A stretch of DNA of 64,000 nt from Omphiscola glabra (taxonomy: Eukaryota; Mollusca; Gastropoda; Lymnaeidae). Below, one piece after another: positions 1 through 10,278 of this stretch. The notes under the pieces were generated by a model that worked only from the letters and a program-made list of their open reading frames with translations, was not told the DNA's origin and did no database searches. The DNA is taken from assembly GCA_964017045.1 (NCBI GenBank), contig OZ024801.1, positions 33,405,257 through 33,469,256 on the forward strand. The letters are read 5' to 3'. The stretch's first letter is position 1. Every line of letters begins with the position of its first letter. Both the position numbers and the translations under genes were made by a program.

Positions 1-423
1 GAGAAGATGGAGAAGGGCGGAGCGTGTGGTCTGTTATGAATAAGTAAATGCCCTCTGTAGTCAACTGTAGCAGTAGTGGTCAACTGTAGCAGTAGTGGTA
101 GTAAAAGTGTGTGGATTTGTTACTTGGAACGTCCAAAAGAAGAAATGGATTAAAACGTTATGTTTAATTTGAAATGGGAAATAAAAAAAATAGTTTAAAA
201 TAGTTGAAGAGAGTATACAAAAACGTACCTTGCTCTCTTTTGCACTAATCTATCTCCTTCCCTACATCTTGGTCTCCCTCCTTTCTCTCACCCCTTACGT
301 CTCTCCCTCCTCCTATCTCCATCCCCTCTATTTCTCTGCCAATGGTAAGCACGTCCCTGCAATGTTGACATAACGGCTTGTCTATGCAACTGTGGAGAGC
401 ATTGGTCTTGGATCGCGAGTCTA
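1..423. other. Unique AT-rich DNA, no gene seen
   Basis: Non-repetitive sequence apart from a 19-bp direct duplication at 60-78 and 79-97. No frame with coding character, splice pair or RNA gene is visible. It is the left flank of the first minisatellite. Confidence 0.6.
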
Positions 424-1018
424 ACGAACTGAACTGACAAACTGAACTGACAAACTGAACTGACAAACTGAACTGACAAACTGAACTGAAAATCTGAACT
501 GACAAACTGAACTGAATTGAAAAACTGAACTGATAAACTGAACTAAACTGAAAATCTGAACTAACAAACTGAACTGAAAATCTGAACTGACAAACTGAAC
601 TGACAAACTGAACTGACAAACTGAACTGAACTGAAAAACTGAACTAACAAACTGAACTAACAAACTGAACTGACAAACTGAACTGACAAACTGAACTGAC
701 AAACTGAACTGAAAAACTGAACTGACAAACTGAACTGAACTGACAAACTGAACTAACAAACTGAACTGACAAACTGAACTGACAAACTGAACGGAACTGA
801 AAAACTGAACTGACAAACTGAACTGACAAAACTGACCTGACAAACTGAACTGACAAACCGAACTGACAAACTGAGCTGACAAACTGAACTGACAAACTGA
901 ACTGACAAACTGAACTGACAAACTGAACTGACAAACTGAACTGACAAACTGAACTGACAAACCGAACTGACAAACTGAACTGAACTGAAAAACTGAACTG
1001 ACAAACTGAACTGACAAA
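424..1018. repeat. 13-bp minisatellite (tgacaaactgaac)
   Basis: About 45 head-to-tail copies of a 13-bp unit, with shorter variants where the tgaca step is replaced by a second actga. Because 13 is not a multiple of three, each reverse frame repeats every 39 bp, giving the Gln/Ser/Val/Phe-rich frames on the minus strand. They are not genes. Confidence 0.95.
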
Positions 1019-1177
1019 TCCACGACCCCCATTGACACCAAGAAGCTTGGCACTTACCTGCACCAACAGTCAATAAACCTAACAATACTTCTTCCGCTCG
1101 TTCTGACTTATGGACACTGTGTTTTAACTTGAACTCGTATATTGTTAGTGTGTTGGTTCGATAAATATCGATCTCAG

Positions 1178-1352
1178 TGCTTAAAAGCTGAGTTTTCCTA
1201 TTTCAGAGTTATCCAAGAAAGCAGAGTTTTCCTAGTTCAGGGTCGTCCTTAAAAGCTGAGTTTTCCTAGTTCAGGATCGTCCATAAAAGCTGAGTTTTCC
1301 TAGTTCAGGGTCGTCCATAAAAGTTGAGTTTTCCTAGTTCAGGGTCATCCAT
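1178..1352. repeat. 34-bp minisatellite, about 5 copies
   Basis: Direct copies with the core gagttttcctagttcagg followed by gtcgtccataaaa. The first copy is the most diverged and the central copies are nearly identical, the usual pattern for expansion from the middle. Confidence 0.9.
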
Positions 1353-1481
1353 AAAGCACGTCAAGTTATTTTTTGAAAAAATTTAACCCAAGCCCCCCAA
1401 CCCATGTCAAAATCTGTCACAATTCTCAGGAACCCTCTGAATTAAGTTACACTTTTAAAACTTTTTTTTTTTTTTACGTCA

Positions 1482-1616
1482 GAATACATCCTACACTACA
1501 CAACAGAAAGTTCAGCATCTCTGTCAGAATACGTCCTACACAACAGAAAGTTCAGCATCTCTGCCAGAATACGTCCTACACAACAGAAAGTTCAGCATCT
1601 CTGCCAGAATACGGCA
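1482..1616. repeat. 40-bp direct repeat, about 3.3 copies
   Basis: Copies share the cores cagaatacgtcctacacaac and agaaagttcagcatctctg. A C-run (1624-1640) and a short GT/G-run (1703-1728) follow. Confidence 0.85.
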
Positions 1617-2202
1617 CACATGTCTCCCCCCCCCCCCCCCCGCGGAGTTTGACATACTGTATAGACGGTCACATTGTCTGCGCATATAATCTCACGCTGT
1701 CCTTGTGTGTGTGTGTGGGGGGGGGGGGTTCATTCTTCACCGACTCCCTGCAACTCTTTCTTTCCCCCCTTCTCCCTCTCCGAGATCGGTTATTGAACTT
1801 CCCAGATTACATCCGGGGACTTGGGCGCTGTGACATCGTCAAGAGGATTTCGGAAACAAGCAACAAGCCAGCATCGCTTTGATAAGCCGCCCCCGGGCCA
1901 CGGCGCCCACGGCGCTGATAGGTAAGCCAAGGCTCACCTGTAACATGCCGGGCGACTCGATATAAGCCAGTGCGTTTGTTGTGGGGGGTGGGGGGGGCGT
2001 GGGACGGACGTCCTGGTCACAGTGGTTATACCTAATATGTTTAATAATGTTGATGATGTTGGTTATCAGCAAAGGTGTTTCATAGATTGTTCTCCATTGT
2101 GACACATCGTGCTGTGTATATCTTTTATAAGGCATATTGAAACGGCAATTTTTGTAGTACGAGAGCGGACCTCTTGGAAACAATGCCGGCAAATGTGAGG
2201 TG
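1617..2202. other. Unique DNA between arrays
   Basis: Contains homopolymer C and G tracts (1624-1640, 1717-1728, 1982-1996) and otherwise unremarkable sequence. No supported coding region. Confidence 0.5.
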
Positions 2203-3350
2203 TTTTGTCGCCCTGTGTTGGCATCACTTCACTGTCAACTTGGCCACACCTTTCTTACGTCTCATCGTCGCTCTGTGTTGGCATCCGTTCACTGCCAACT
2301 TGGCCTCACCTTTCTTACTTCTCATCGTCGCTCTGTGTTGGCATCCGTTCACTGCCAACTTGGCCACACCTTTCTTACGTCTCATTACTATCAACTCGGC
2401 CACACCTTTCTTACGTCTCATCGTCGCTCTGTGTTGGCATCACTTCACTGTCAACTTGGCCACACCTTTCTTACGTCTCATCACTATCAACTCGGCCACA
2501 CCTTTCTTACGTCTCATCACTATCAACTCGGCCACACCTTTCTTACGTCTCATCACTATCAACTCGGCCACACCTTTCTTACGTCTCATCACTATCAACT
2601 CGGCCACACCTTTCTTACGTCTCATCACTATCAACTCGGCCACACATTTCTTACGTCTCATCGTCGCTCTGTGTTGGCATCCATTCACTGTCAACTTGGC
2701 CACACCTTTCTTACGTCTCATCACTGTCAACTTGGCCACACCTTTCTTACGTGTCATCGTTGCTCTGTGTTGGCATCCATTCACTGCCAACATGGCCACA
2801 CCTTTCTTACGTCTCATCACTGTCAACTTGACCACACCTTTCTTACGTGTCATCGTTGCTCTGTGTTGGCATCCATTCACTATCAACTCGGCCACACCTT
2901 TCTTACGTCTCATCACTGTCAACTTGGCCACACCTTTCTTACGTCTCATCGTCCCCCTGTGTTGGCATCCATTCACTGTCAACATGGTCACACCTTTCTT
3001 ACGTCTCATCGTCGCTCTGTGTTGGCATCCATTCACTGTCAACTTGGCCACACCTTTCTTACGTCTCATCGTCGCTCTTTGTTGGCATCCATTCACTGTT
3101 AACTTGGCCTCACCTTTCTTACGTCTCATCGTCGCTCTGTGTTGGCATCCATTTACTGTCAACTTGGCCACACCTTTCTTACGTCTCATCGTCGCTCTGT
3201 GTTGGCATCCATTCACTGCCAACATGGCCACACCTTTCTTACGTCTCATCGCTATCTGTGTTGGCATCCGTTCACTGTCAACTTTGCCACACCTTTCACA
3301 CGTCTCATCGTCGCTCTTTGTTGGCATCCATTCACTGCCATAACATGGCC
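2203..3350. repeat. Composite 60-bp / 36-bp minisatellite
   Basis: Two related units alternate. The long 60-bp unit contains cgtcgctctgtgttggcatc and ggccacacctttcttacgtc. The 36-bp form is the same unit lacking the 24-bp tgtgttggcatcc part. I count about 14 long and 8-9 short units, with five short units in a row near 2480-2640. Both lengths are multiples of three, so three forward frames and one reverse frame stay open for hundreds of codons. This is a periodicity effect, not evidence of a protein. Confidence 0.95.
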
Positions 3351-3659
3351 ACGCCCTTGCAAGGATCTATCTCAACTAGCCTAAAATAAAGACCGGCTAG
3401 TCCTGAAATGTATAAGGAAATGACCTACCATCTGCGATTTTGGCAGAGCCCTAACTACTTGCTGCAGTCTTCCAGATATAACGAAATGTTTACATAACAT
3501 ATCAATCAGCCACACAAACTACCATAAGGCTTCTACATTCAGGCATCGTATGTGCACTTAACTCTATGTGGATTACTGTCAACTTGTGGCAAAGTTGGTA
3601 CAAGCTAAGTTTCAGGCTGTCTTAAAACATACAAAAAGAAAGTTTCATGCGAGGACTGC
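3351..3659. other. Unique DNA, no gene seen
   Basis: Ordinary AT-rich sequence between two arrays. No convincing frame, RNA gene or transposon end. Confidence 0.5.
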
Positions 3660-3786
3660 TGTTGGTGGTCAGTAAAGTAACTGCAGTTGGTGGTCAGTAA
3701 GGTAACTGCAGTTGGTGGTCAGTAAAGTAACTGCAGTTGGTGGTCAGTAAGGTAACTGCAATTGGTGGTCAGTAAAGTAACTGCAT
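3660..3786. repeat. 25-bp minisatellite, 5 copies
   Basis: Unit begins gtaactgcagttggtggtca and ends gtaaa or gtaag. The a/g difference alternates copy by copy, which suggests growth as a 50-bp dimer. Confidence 0.9.
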
Positions 3787-3865
3787 TTTTGTATTACTTA
3801 TATACCCACTCGTTCTTCCCCCATCCTCTATTTATGACGCCTCCCAGTCACAACCATTCCCATAG

Positions 3866-3941
3866 CAGCGGTTCTCAACCTGTGGGTCGCGAATGCTTTT
3901 GGGGTCGCGCGACCCTTTCTCGGGAAGGTTGAGAGCCACTG
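3866..3941. mobile_element. SPIN-like hAT MITE, internally deleted (76 bp)
   Basis: Starts cagcggttctcaacctgtgg and ends ggttgagagccactg, which are the two termini of the 173-200 bp family found elsewhere in this window. The middle is lost. Flanks share ccatag on both sides, a remnant of an 8-bp target duplication. Assignment to SPIN rests on remembered family termini. Confidence 0.7.
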
Positions 3942-4024
3942 CCATAGACTGTAATTAAATTCTGCCATCTAGCTACGATAAACTAACGCAACAGGGCGTT
4001 CTAACACGAGACAAAGACAAGGAC

Positions 4025-4026
4025 TC

Positions 4027-4059
<33 letters not shown>

Positions 4060-4060
4060 C

Positions 4061-4099
<39 letters not shown>

Positions 4100-4133
4100 A
4101 GAGAGCTGGTGTGTGTGTGAGAGAGAGAGAGAG
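4025..4133. repeat. (TA)n and (GA)n simple repeats
   Basis: A TA run (4025-4048) passes into a GA-rich tract broken by a short GT run (4109-4117). Confidence 0.9.
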
Positions 4134-4395
4134 GTAGGCCGGTTGGGAGTACATTGACCATGACGTCGCGGTCACGTCACTCTGTGACACCTATCAAGCC
4201 CCTCTCTCTCACCACTTAAAACATAATCTTATTACCATTTGTCACTTACCGAGCCAGAAGGAACTAAAACTTAGGTTATTAAATGGTAAATAGAATGAGA
4301 GAAGTTGAGACATAAATAGATTCATACATGTAAGCTGCTTATATGTTGGCATCCGTCCATCTATTTATCTCTATCTCTCTCACTCTCTCTTTTTG
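4134..4395. other. Unique DNA
   Basis: No repeat or coding signal beyond a weak CT bias near the right edge. Confidence 0.4.
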
Positions 4396-4606
4396 CCTTC
4401 CTATTCCTTCCTTCCTTCCTTCCTTATTTCCTTCCTTCCTTTCTTCCTTTCTTTCTTTCCTTCCTTCCTTTCTTACCTTCCTTCCTTTCTTTTCTTCCTT
4501 CCTTTCTTTCCTTCCTTCCTTCTTTCTTTCCTTCCTTTCTTTCCTTCCTTTCTTTCTTTCTTTCTTTCTTTCTTTCTATCTTTCTTTCTATCTTTCTTTC
4601 TTTCTT
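4396..4606. repeat. (TTCC)n/(TTTC)n polypyrimidine microsatellite
   Basis: More than 200 bp of mixed ttcc and tttc units. On the minus strand its first bases (4599-4607) read CAAGAAAGA, which equals the sea-urchin histone downstream element and lies 39 nt beyond the stem-loop at 4647-4662. Confidence 0.95.
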
Positions 4607-4646
4607 GAACCCAAGAACCACCTTTAAGCATGGTTAAATTTTTGGT

Positions 4647-4662
4647 GGCCCTAAAAAGGGCC
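4647..4662 (-). promoter_or_regulatory. Candidate histone-type mRNA 3' stem-loop
   Basis: On the minus strand the 16 bases are GGCCCTTTTTAGGGCC: a perfect 6-bp stem with a TTTT loop. This fits the metazoan replication-dependent histone stem-loop consensus (GGYYYU, loop UHUH, ARRRCC). It is followed by ACCAAAA, as at genuine sites, and preceded by TTTCAA. No histone reading frame lies just upstream; the nearest minus-strand frame ends at 4924. It could be a relic of a deleted histone gene, the 3' end signal of that frame, or a chance palindrome. Confidence 0.5.
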
Positions 4663-4923
4663 TTGAAATAAATAGATTTAGCTATACAATTTGAGTTTTA
4701 TAGCTTTTATTAGATTTGTGCACCCTCCCTGGTGCGACACTGAGCCTGCGTCCTGGCCTCCTTCTTCCTTCCTTTGGTAGTCCCGGTCGCGGTCTAGTGG
4801 TTTAGAGACGTCGCCGGGTTTTTATTCTTAGTTGGACATGATCACGGGATGTGGGCTTGATTGTCTTGGTAATTTATTTATGCGTCCATCTCGCGGGGTT
4901 TCTTGAGAAAGTTGACTTCATTC
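4663..4923. other. Possible 3' UTR of the minus-strand gene
   Basis: Lies between the stop codon of the 228-residue frame and the stem-loop. On the minus strand it contains AATAAA-type signals (plus-strand tttatt near 4706, 4819 and 4873), so polyadenylation is also possible. Confidence 0.35.
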
Positions 4924-5610
4924 TTAGCAGCTTGTCATAAGCCGCTGGAAGATGGCCTCTAGTATTAGGCTCATCAAACTTAACGCAAGCATCCCGAACA
5001 CTTGCTCCAGGGATGGTTTTTGCGTGGGGATGACCGGTGGCCGCCATTGTAGCGCCACGGTCGTGATCGGGGGAGGCGCTTCCTGTGCGTCAGGCAAGCG
5101 CCTCTCATCGAATGTTTCCGGGGAAGCCTGTTCCCCGGTACTTGAAGTCTGCTCCGCAATACATTCAGTGTTCTTCGCATCCACGAGACTTGATTTGTCG
5201 AGACTTTGAGATACTTGAGATGTGTTCGGATCCACGGTGATGGGGTTTTGCGGCCCGACTGGTGCATCATAATCTGGTATGCAGAGCTTCTTCTTTGGGC
5301 CTCTGCGAGTGGGCTGCCAGTCGGCCATTTCATTTCCGGAAGGAGCACGTTTTTGTTCAGGATCTATCATCTTTGGCCCCCTCATCCTAACATCTCGAGG
5401 TGGACTTGCAATGGGGGGATCCTGGTGGTGCTCAGAGGGCGGCTCGGTTACGCGGGCGATCTGGGGATCCTGGGAGGGCGACTGGTCCCTGCGCTTTCGC
5501 TTCCTGCAGGGAATGCATCGGCTCATTAGATTATTTAGCCGTGCTCTTAACCGCGTTAGGCATCTGTGCCTACGGGAAGATCCCGGTCGTCGTTCAATAT
5601 TAATTTGCAT
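4924..5610 (-). CDS. Unrecognised intronless 228-residue basic protein
   Basis: Single open frame with no tandem-repeat content, in the least repetitive and most GC-rich part of the left end. I do not recognise the protein. Residues 1-45 are Arg-rich with a CxxC (Cys32, Cys35) running into the basic cluster CRKRKRR, a likely nuclear signal. Residues 43-125 are Pro-rich with a second basic patch (RRGPKKK, 102-108). Residues 126-185 are acidic and polar. Residues 205-221 form a hydrophobic or amphipathic helix near the C-terminus. The ATG chosen is the first in frame and lies about 61 bp below a TATA-like box. AATAAA-type signals and a histone-like stem-loop follow. Plus-strand frames over the same bases lack such context. 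It may be a real gene, a first exon, or a transposon or viral relic. Function is unknown. Confidence 0.45.
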   Translation of the reverse strand: MQINIERRPGSSRRHRCLTRLRARLNNLMSRCIPCRKRKRRDQSPSQDPQIARVTEPPSEHHQDPPIASPPRDVRMRGPKMIDPEQKRAPSGNEMADWQPTRRGPKKKLCIPDYDAPVGPQNPITVDPNTSQVSQSLDKSSLVDAKNTECIAEQTSSTGEQASPETFDERRLPDAQEAPPPITTVALQWRPPVIPTQKPSLEQVFGMLALSLMSLILEAIFQRLMTSC

Positions 5611-5670
5611 TATTCACACACACAGATTTTTTGTGACGCACCGGGTCAACGGGGCACGCTTCTCTGCTCC

Positions 5671-5676
5671 CTTATA
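5671..5676 (-). promoter_or_regulatory. TATA-like box upstream of 4924-5610
   Basis: Minus-strand TATAAG, placing a start site near 5641-5646, about 30-35 bp before the ATG. A CCAAT pentamer lies at 5804-5808 (plus orientation). Confidence 0.4.
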
Positions 5677-5680
5677 AGTC

Positions 5681-6416
5681 TCAGCGCGGACGTCCGAGAA
5701 GGCAGCGTTTTCTTGTAACAGGCGCCGCCTGTTGACTGATGGCGTCATAGAAGCATTTATTCGGGACTGCTCGAGTATTATCGGCTCCACTTGCTAGCCG
5801 GAACCAATGAAAACACTACCAAAAAACAAGTTTAGCTAACACAAAACGTTGAGCCACAAGTTAATTATACACATGTTCTGTTCAGCATCTCTTCAATAAT
5901 GGTTAGGGGAGCTATACAAAATGGTCATATTAATAATTACAACAGCAATGTAACAATTAAAAAGTATTTGAACACTCTGATTGTTTCAGAATTAGTCAAC
6001 GTTATGAACATATTTCGTATTGTTAATTATTTAATAAGGATCGGTCTCACTTGCCACACCAAGAGCTGCAATCAGAAAAGATAAATCTATCGTCTCTCGT
6101 AGACGGAAAGATGCCATACAATTATGTAATGTTCAGTCCCGTATTCTACAATTGTAAATTGTTGCCAGTTAGAAGCACGTAAGCTCCATTAAATGCAAAA
6201 ATGTTTCTTTATTTTCTAATTTAAATTTAATGACGTCATGCGAACACGTTCTTATTTCACGCATCTATGTGCAGTTTACAAATCTTCTTCTCTGTTTAAT
6301 TGAATGGTGACTCTATTAATAGATTAAAATAATTTACTCAAACAGGAAATATTTTTTTTTCCTTTAAAAGTATTGCATTCATAATTGTGCCGCGTGGTAA
6401 GAAAAGGCGAAAATTA
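5681..6416. other. Upstream flank and AT-rich unique DNA
   Basis: The first 130 bp are GC-rich and could be promoter of the minus-strand gene. The rest is AT-rich with no coding or transposon signature. Confidence 0.4.
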
Positions 6417-6577
6417 AATGGTGTGCAACTTTTCTTTCACTTTCTTACACTACTGTCACCGTGCGCACATTAAGTGGTGTGCAACTTTTCTTTCACTTTC
6501 TAACACTACTGTCACCGTGCATACATTTAGTAGAGTGCAACTTTTCTTTCACTTTCTAACACTACTGTCACCGGTTG
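6417..6577. repeat. 56-60-bp direct repeat, about 3 copies
   Basis: Each copy carries gtgcaacttttctttcactt followed by tactgtcaccgtg. The second and third copies differ from the first at a few sites. Confidence 0.85.
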
Positions 6578-6683
6578 CGTACAAAGATTATCAACCTCAT
6601 CAAAATATCAAACAGACAGACAACCAAACGCTGATATTATTATCATGGTGAGATGATAATTTAGTCAAATAGAAAGTTGGTCT

Positions 6684-6857
6684 GAAACAGACTGGCACAA
6701 TGATAAAAAGCTGTACTCTACCACACAGACTGGCACAATGTTAAAAAGCTGTACTCTACCACACAGACTGCCACAATGTTAAAAAGCTGTACTCTACCAC
6801 ACAGACTGGCACAATGCTAAAAAGCTGTACTCTACCACACAGACTGGCACAATGCTA
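6684..6857. repeat. 38-bp minisatellite, about 4.5 copies
   Basis: Unit combines cagactggcacaatg and aaaagctgtactctaccaca. Confidence 0.9.
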
Positions 6858-7336
6858 ACTAACCAACTTACCTAATACCAATGAACCTTACCTAACCTAA
6901 CAAACACTAATCAACATACCAAATACCAATGAAACTTACCCAACCTTAATCAATTTCGCCCAACCCTCACCAACGTTATTCATATGCAAGCAACCTTACC
7001 TAAATGTAAACACATCACCCAATCCTTACAACCTCACAAAATAGTTACCAACCTTATTTAGTGCTATCCAATACTAGCCAACCCTTAACCAACCATTTCT
7101 ATTCCCAGACAACCTAACCAAAACCAATCAATCTCACCCAATCCTAAACAATTTCACCCAGCATTAACAAACCTCCCTAAATCTTATCTCAAACAAACGT
7201 GCCACATTTAATAACAACCAACTTCAACCTATCCTAATCAGCCTCATCCAATCCTAACCAACCTCAACCATTCATAACCAACCTCATCCAAAAGCAATTT
7301 ACATCGTCCAAGCGAAAAAAAACCTCACCAAATCCT
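6858..7336. repeat. Degenerate A/C-rich repeat field
   Basis: Imperfect copies of an aacctcacccaatcctaacc-like motif of about 11-22 bp, with very little G on the plus strand. It grades into the homogeneous 20-bp array on its right and looks like the old, diverged edge of that array. Confidence 0.75.
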
Positions 7337-7792
7337 AAACAACCTCACCCAATCATAACCTGCCTCACCCAATCATGACCTGCCTCACCCAATCATGACC
7401 TGCCTCACCCAATCATAACCTGCCTCACCCAATCATGACCTGCCTCACCCAATCATAACTTGCCTCACCCAATCATAACCTGCCTCACCCAATCATGACC
7501 TGCCTCACCCAATCATGACCTGCCTCACCCAATCATGACCTGCCTCACCCAATCATAACCTGCCTCACCCAATCATAACATGCCTCACCCAATCATGACC
7601 TGCCTCGCCCAATCATGACCTGCCTCACCCAATCATGACCTGCCTCACCCAATCATAACCTGCCTCACCCAATCATGACCTGCCTCACCCAATCATGACC
7701 TGCCTCACCCAATCATGACCTGCCTCACCCAATCATGACCTGCCTCACCCAATCATAACCTGCCTCACCCAACCTCACTCCACCTCACCCAA
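7337..7792. repeat. 20-bp minisatellite
   Basis: About 23 copies of tgcctcacccaatcatgacc, with tga/taa the main variant. Strong strand asymmetry (C/A rich). Confidence 0.95.
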
Positions 7793-7959
7793 GCCAAACC
7801 AACCTCACAGAAGGATAACTGTCAAGGTGTTAGAATATCTGAGAGTCTGTTTTGTGGGAGGATTCGTTTGCTACGAATGAGAATAGAGAGTGCGCCTGGC
7901 CGTGGATTGTACTACAATCGTAAGAATACTATAAAGAGAGGGGATACTTAAAGGGGTAG

Positions 7960-8286
7960 TATAGTGCAAGTGGGCAGTAGTGTGCAAGTGGGCAGTAGTG
8001 TGCAAGTGGGCAGTAGTGTGCAAGTGGGCAGTAGTGTGCAAGTGGGCAGTAGTGTGCAAGGGGGCAGTAGTGTGCAAGTGGGCAGTAGTGTGCAAGTGGG
8101 CAGTAGTGTGCAAGTGGGCAGTAGTGTGCAAGTGGGCAGTAGTGTGCAAGTGGGCAGTAGTGTGCAAGGGGGCAGTAGTGTGCAAGTGGGCAGTAGTGTT
8201 CAAGTGGGCAGTAGTGTGCAAGTGGGCAGTAGTGTGCAAGTGGGCAGTAGTGTGCAAGTGGGCAGTAGTGTGCAAGTGGGCAGTAG
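7960..8286. repeat. 18-bp minisatellite (gtgtgcaagtgggcagta)
   Basis: About 18 copies, with rare g or t substitutions. The unit is divisible by three, so frames on both strands stay open (Cys/Lys/Trp/Ala/Val and His/Thr/Ala types). These are artefacts. Confidence 0.95.
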
Positions 8287-8650
8287 AGCAAAGGTGATAC
8301 TTAAGCAGGTAATAGTGTGCAAGGGTGCAGTAGAGCAAAGAGGATACTTAAGCAGGTAGTAGTGTGCAAGGGTGCAGTAGAGCAAAGAGGATAGTTAAGC
8401 AGGTAGTAGTGTGCAGGTTGGCAGAAGAGCAGAGGGCATAGTTAAGCAGGTAGTAGTGTGCAGGTTGGCAGAAGAGCAATGTGGATAGTTAAGCAGGTAG
8501 TAGTGTACAGGTTGGCAGAAGAGCAAAGGGGATACTTAAAGGGGTAGTAGTGTGCAGGTGGGCTTAGTTAAGCAGCTAGTAGTGTGCAAGGGTGCAGTAG
8601 AGCAAAGAGGATACTTAAGCAGGTAGTGGTGTGCAAGTGGGCAGTAGATT
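8287..8650. repeat. 47-bp composite minisatellite
   Basis: About 7 diverged copies that embed the 18-bp core of the neighbouring array (gtgtgcaag, gcagtag) in a longer unit with agcaaagaggatacttaagc. The two arrays therefore share an origin. Confidence 0.85.
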
Positions 8651-8794
8651 AAAGTAGATACTTATAGGAGTTTAATATATACATGTATAAATAGTAGTGT
8701 GCAGTCGGGATGTAGATTAACTGAAGAGCTAGTGAGTTGGACGCTGAACATATCAATGATACGATAGTTTGTGTTAGTAGTGTTGCCAGAGATC

Positions 8795-9003
8795 CCGTTA
8801 GTATATGTGGTTCTTTGGTTATGTGTGATAGTATATGTGGTTCTTTGGTTATGTGTGTTAGTACATGTGGTTCTTTGGTTATGTGTGTTAGTATATGTGG
8901 TTCTTTGGTTATGTGTGTTAGTATATGTGGTTATTTAATTATGTGTGTTAGTATATGTGGTTCTTTGGTTATATGTGTTAGTATTTGTTGTTCTTTGGCT
9001 AAG
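8795..9003. repeat. 30-bp minisatellite, 7 copies
   Basis: Unit gttagtatatgtggttcttt plus ggttatgtgt. The last copies are the most diverged. Confidence 0.92.
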
Positions 9004-9195
9004 CTTGTTATCTGAACCCACATTAATAATTTGAGAACTTGTTAGATTAAGGCGTAGTGGAATAAAAGTCAAAAGTAATAAGTTAAAAGAACTTAAGTGT
9101 CAAGTGTTTTGTGCACTGGTGCACAGTGTGTTTTGAATGTCATACCATAGACAACGTGCACACGCGAATCAATGCTTGACACTGCTCAGTCTCAA
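9004..9195. other. Unique spacer
   Basis: No coding or element signal seen. Confidence 0.4.
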
Positions 9196-9816
9196 CTGTT
9201 GGCCTAGACGTCTTAACATGACTTAATGAATAAATACTTTGGCCATCCAGCTGTGTTGACTGAACTGTTGGCCTAGACGTCTTAATATGACTTAATGAAT
9301 ACATACTTTGGCCATCCAGCTGTGTTGACTGAACTGTTGGCCTAGACGTCTTAACATGACTTAATGAATAAATACTTTGGCCATCTAGCTGTGTTGACTG
9401 AACTGTTGGCCTAGACGTCTTAACATGACTTAATGAATAAATACTTTGGCCATCCAGCTGTGTTGACTGAACTGTTGGCCTAGACGTCTTAACTTGACTT
9501 AATGAATAAATACTTTGGCCATCCGGCTGTGTTGACTGAACTGTTGGCCTAGACGTCTTAACATGACTTAATGAATAAATACTTTGGCCATCCGGCTGTG
9601 TTGACTGAACTGTTGGCCTAGACGTCTTAACATGACTTAATGAATAAATACTTTGGCCATCCAGCTGTGTTGACTGAACTGTTGGCCTAGACGTCTTAAC
9701 ATGACTTGATGAATAAATACTTTGGCCATCCAGCTGTGTTGACTGAACTGTTGGCCTAGACGTCTTAACATGACTTAATGAATAAATACTTTGGCCATCC
9801 AGCTGTGTTGACTGAT
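9196..9816. repeat. 69-bp minisatellite, about 9 copies
   Basis: Highly homogeneous unit containing gttggcctagacgtcttaac and tactttggccatccagctgt. Copies differ at only a few positions, suggesting recent expansion or gene conversion. Confidence 0.95.
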
Positions 9817-9929
9817 TTCATTCAAGCGTATTTAAAGGGAAGCAACTATTAAATGAACTTTACCAGAACTTTTCATGAGTTATTTTATATGTAGGTGATT
9901 TTTTTAAAACATAAGTTGCCATGAACCAT

Positions 9930-10105
9930 AACTCTGAGAGTCTACGTTCAGTAATTGGGTATTTATAGGAATGAGTTGTCCTTTCATTGGTTCAATTTTT
10001 TTAGTACACATAGTTAATCCATAATTTTGCAAGTCTACTTTGAGTAACTGAGTAGATAGGAGAGTGTTGTCCTTTCATTGGTTCAACTTTTTAGCACAAA
10101 CAGTT
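9930..10105. repeat. Imperfect tandem duplication of about 115 bp
   Basis: Two copies sharing gttgtcctttcattggttca at matching distance from gtctac and ttttagcaca-type sequence. Confidence 0.7.
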
Positions 10106-10278
10106 GTTAACAATGTTTCACTATTTGTTGACGATTTGCCATTTGTGTTTCTTCACATGATATTTTAACGTTGATTCATTCAATTCATAAATGTCCAAGG
10201 AAAGTATCAATGTTAACTTCTTCTTTTTTTCAAATATGTTATTAACTCTATTTATACTGAAGTGTATAACGCTCTGTA
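10106..10278. other. Unique AT-rich spacer
   Basis: Nothing recognised. Confidence 0.4.

Noticed and set aside
2174..3389. Forward and reverse frames of up to 389 codons
   Set aside because: Three forward frames and one reverse frame are open through the 60/36-bp array, with no start context or composition bias favouring one.
4787..4875. tRNA-derived SINE (ggtctagtggtt resembles an A box)
   Set aside because: The B-box candidate matches poorly, no acceptor-stem pairing is visible and no tail or target duplication is found.
7337..7792. Regular 20-bp direct repeats considered as a CRISPR array
   Set aside because: The repeats are contiguous with no unique spacers, there are no cas genes, and the context is eukaryotic.
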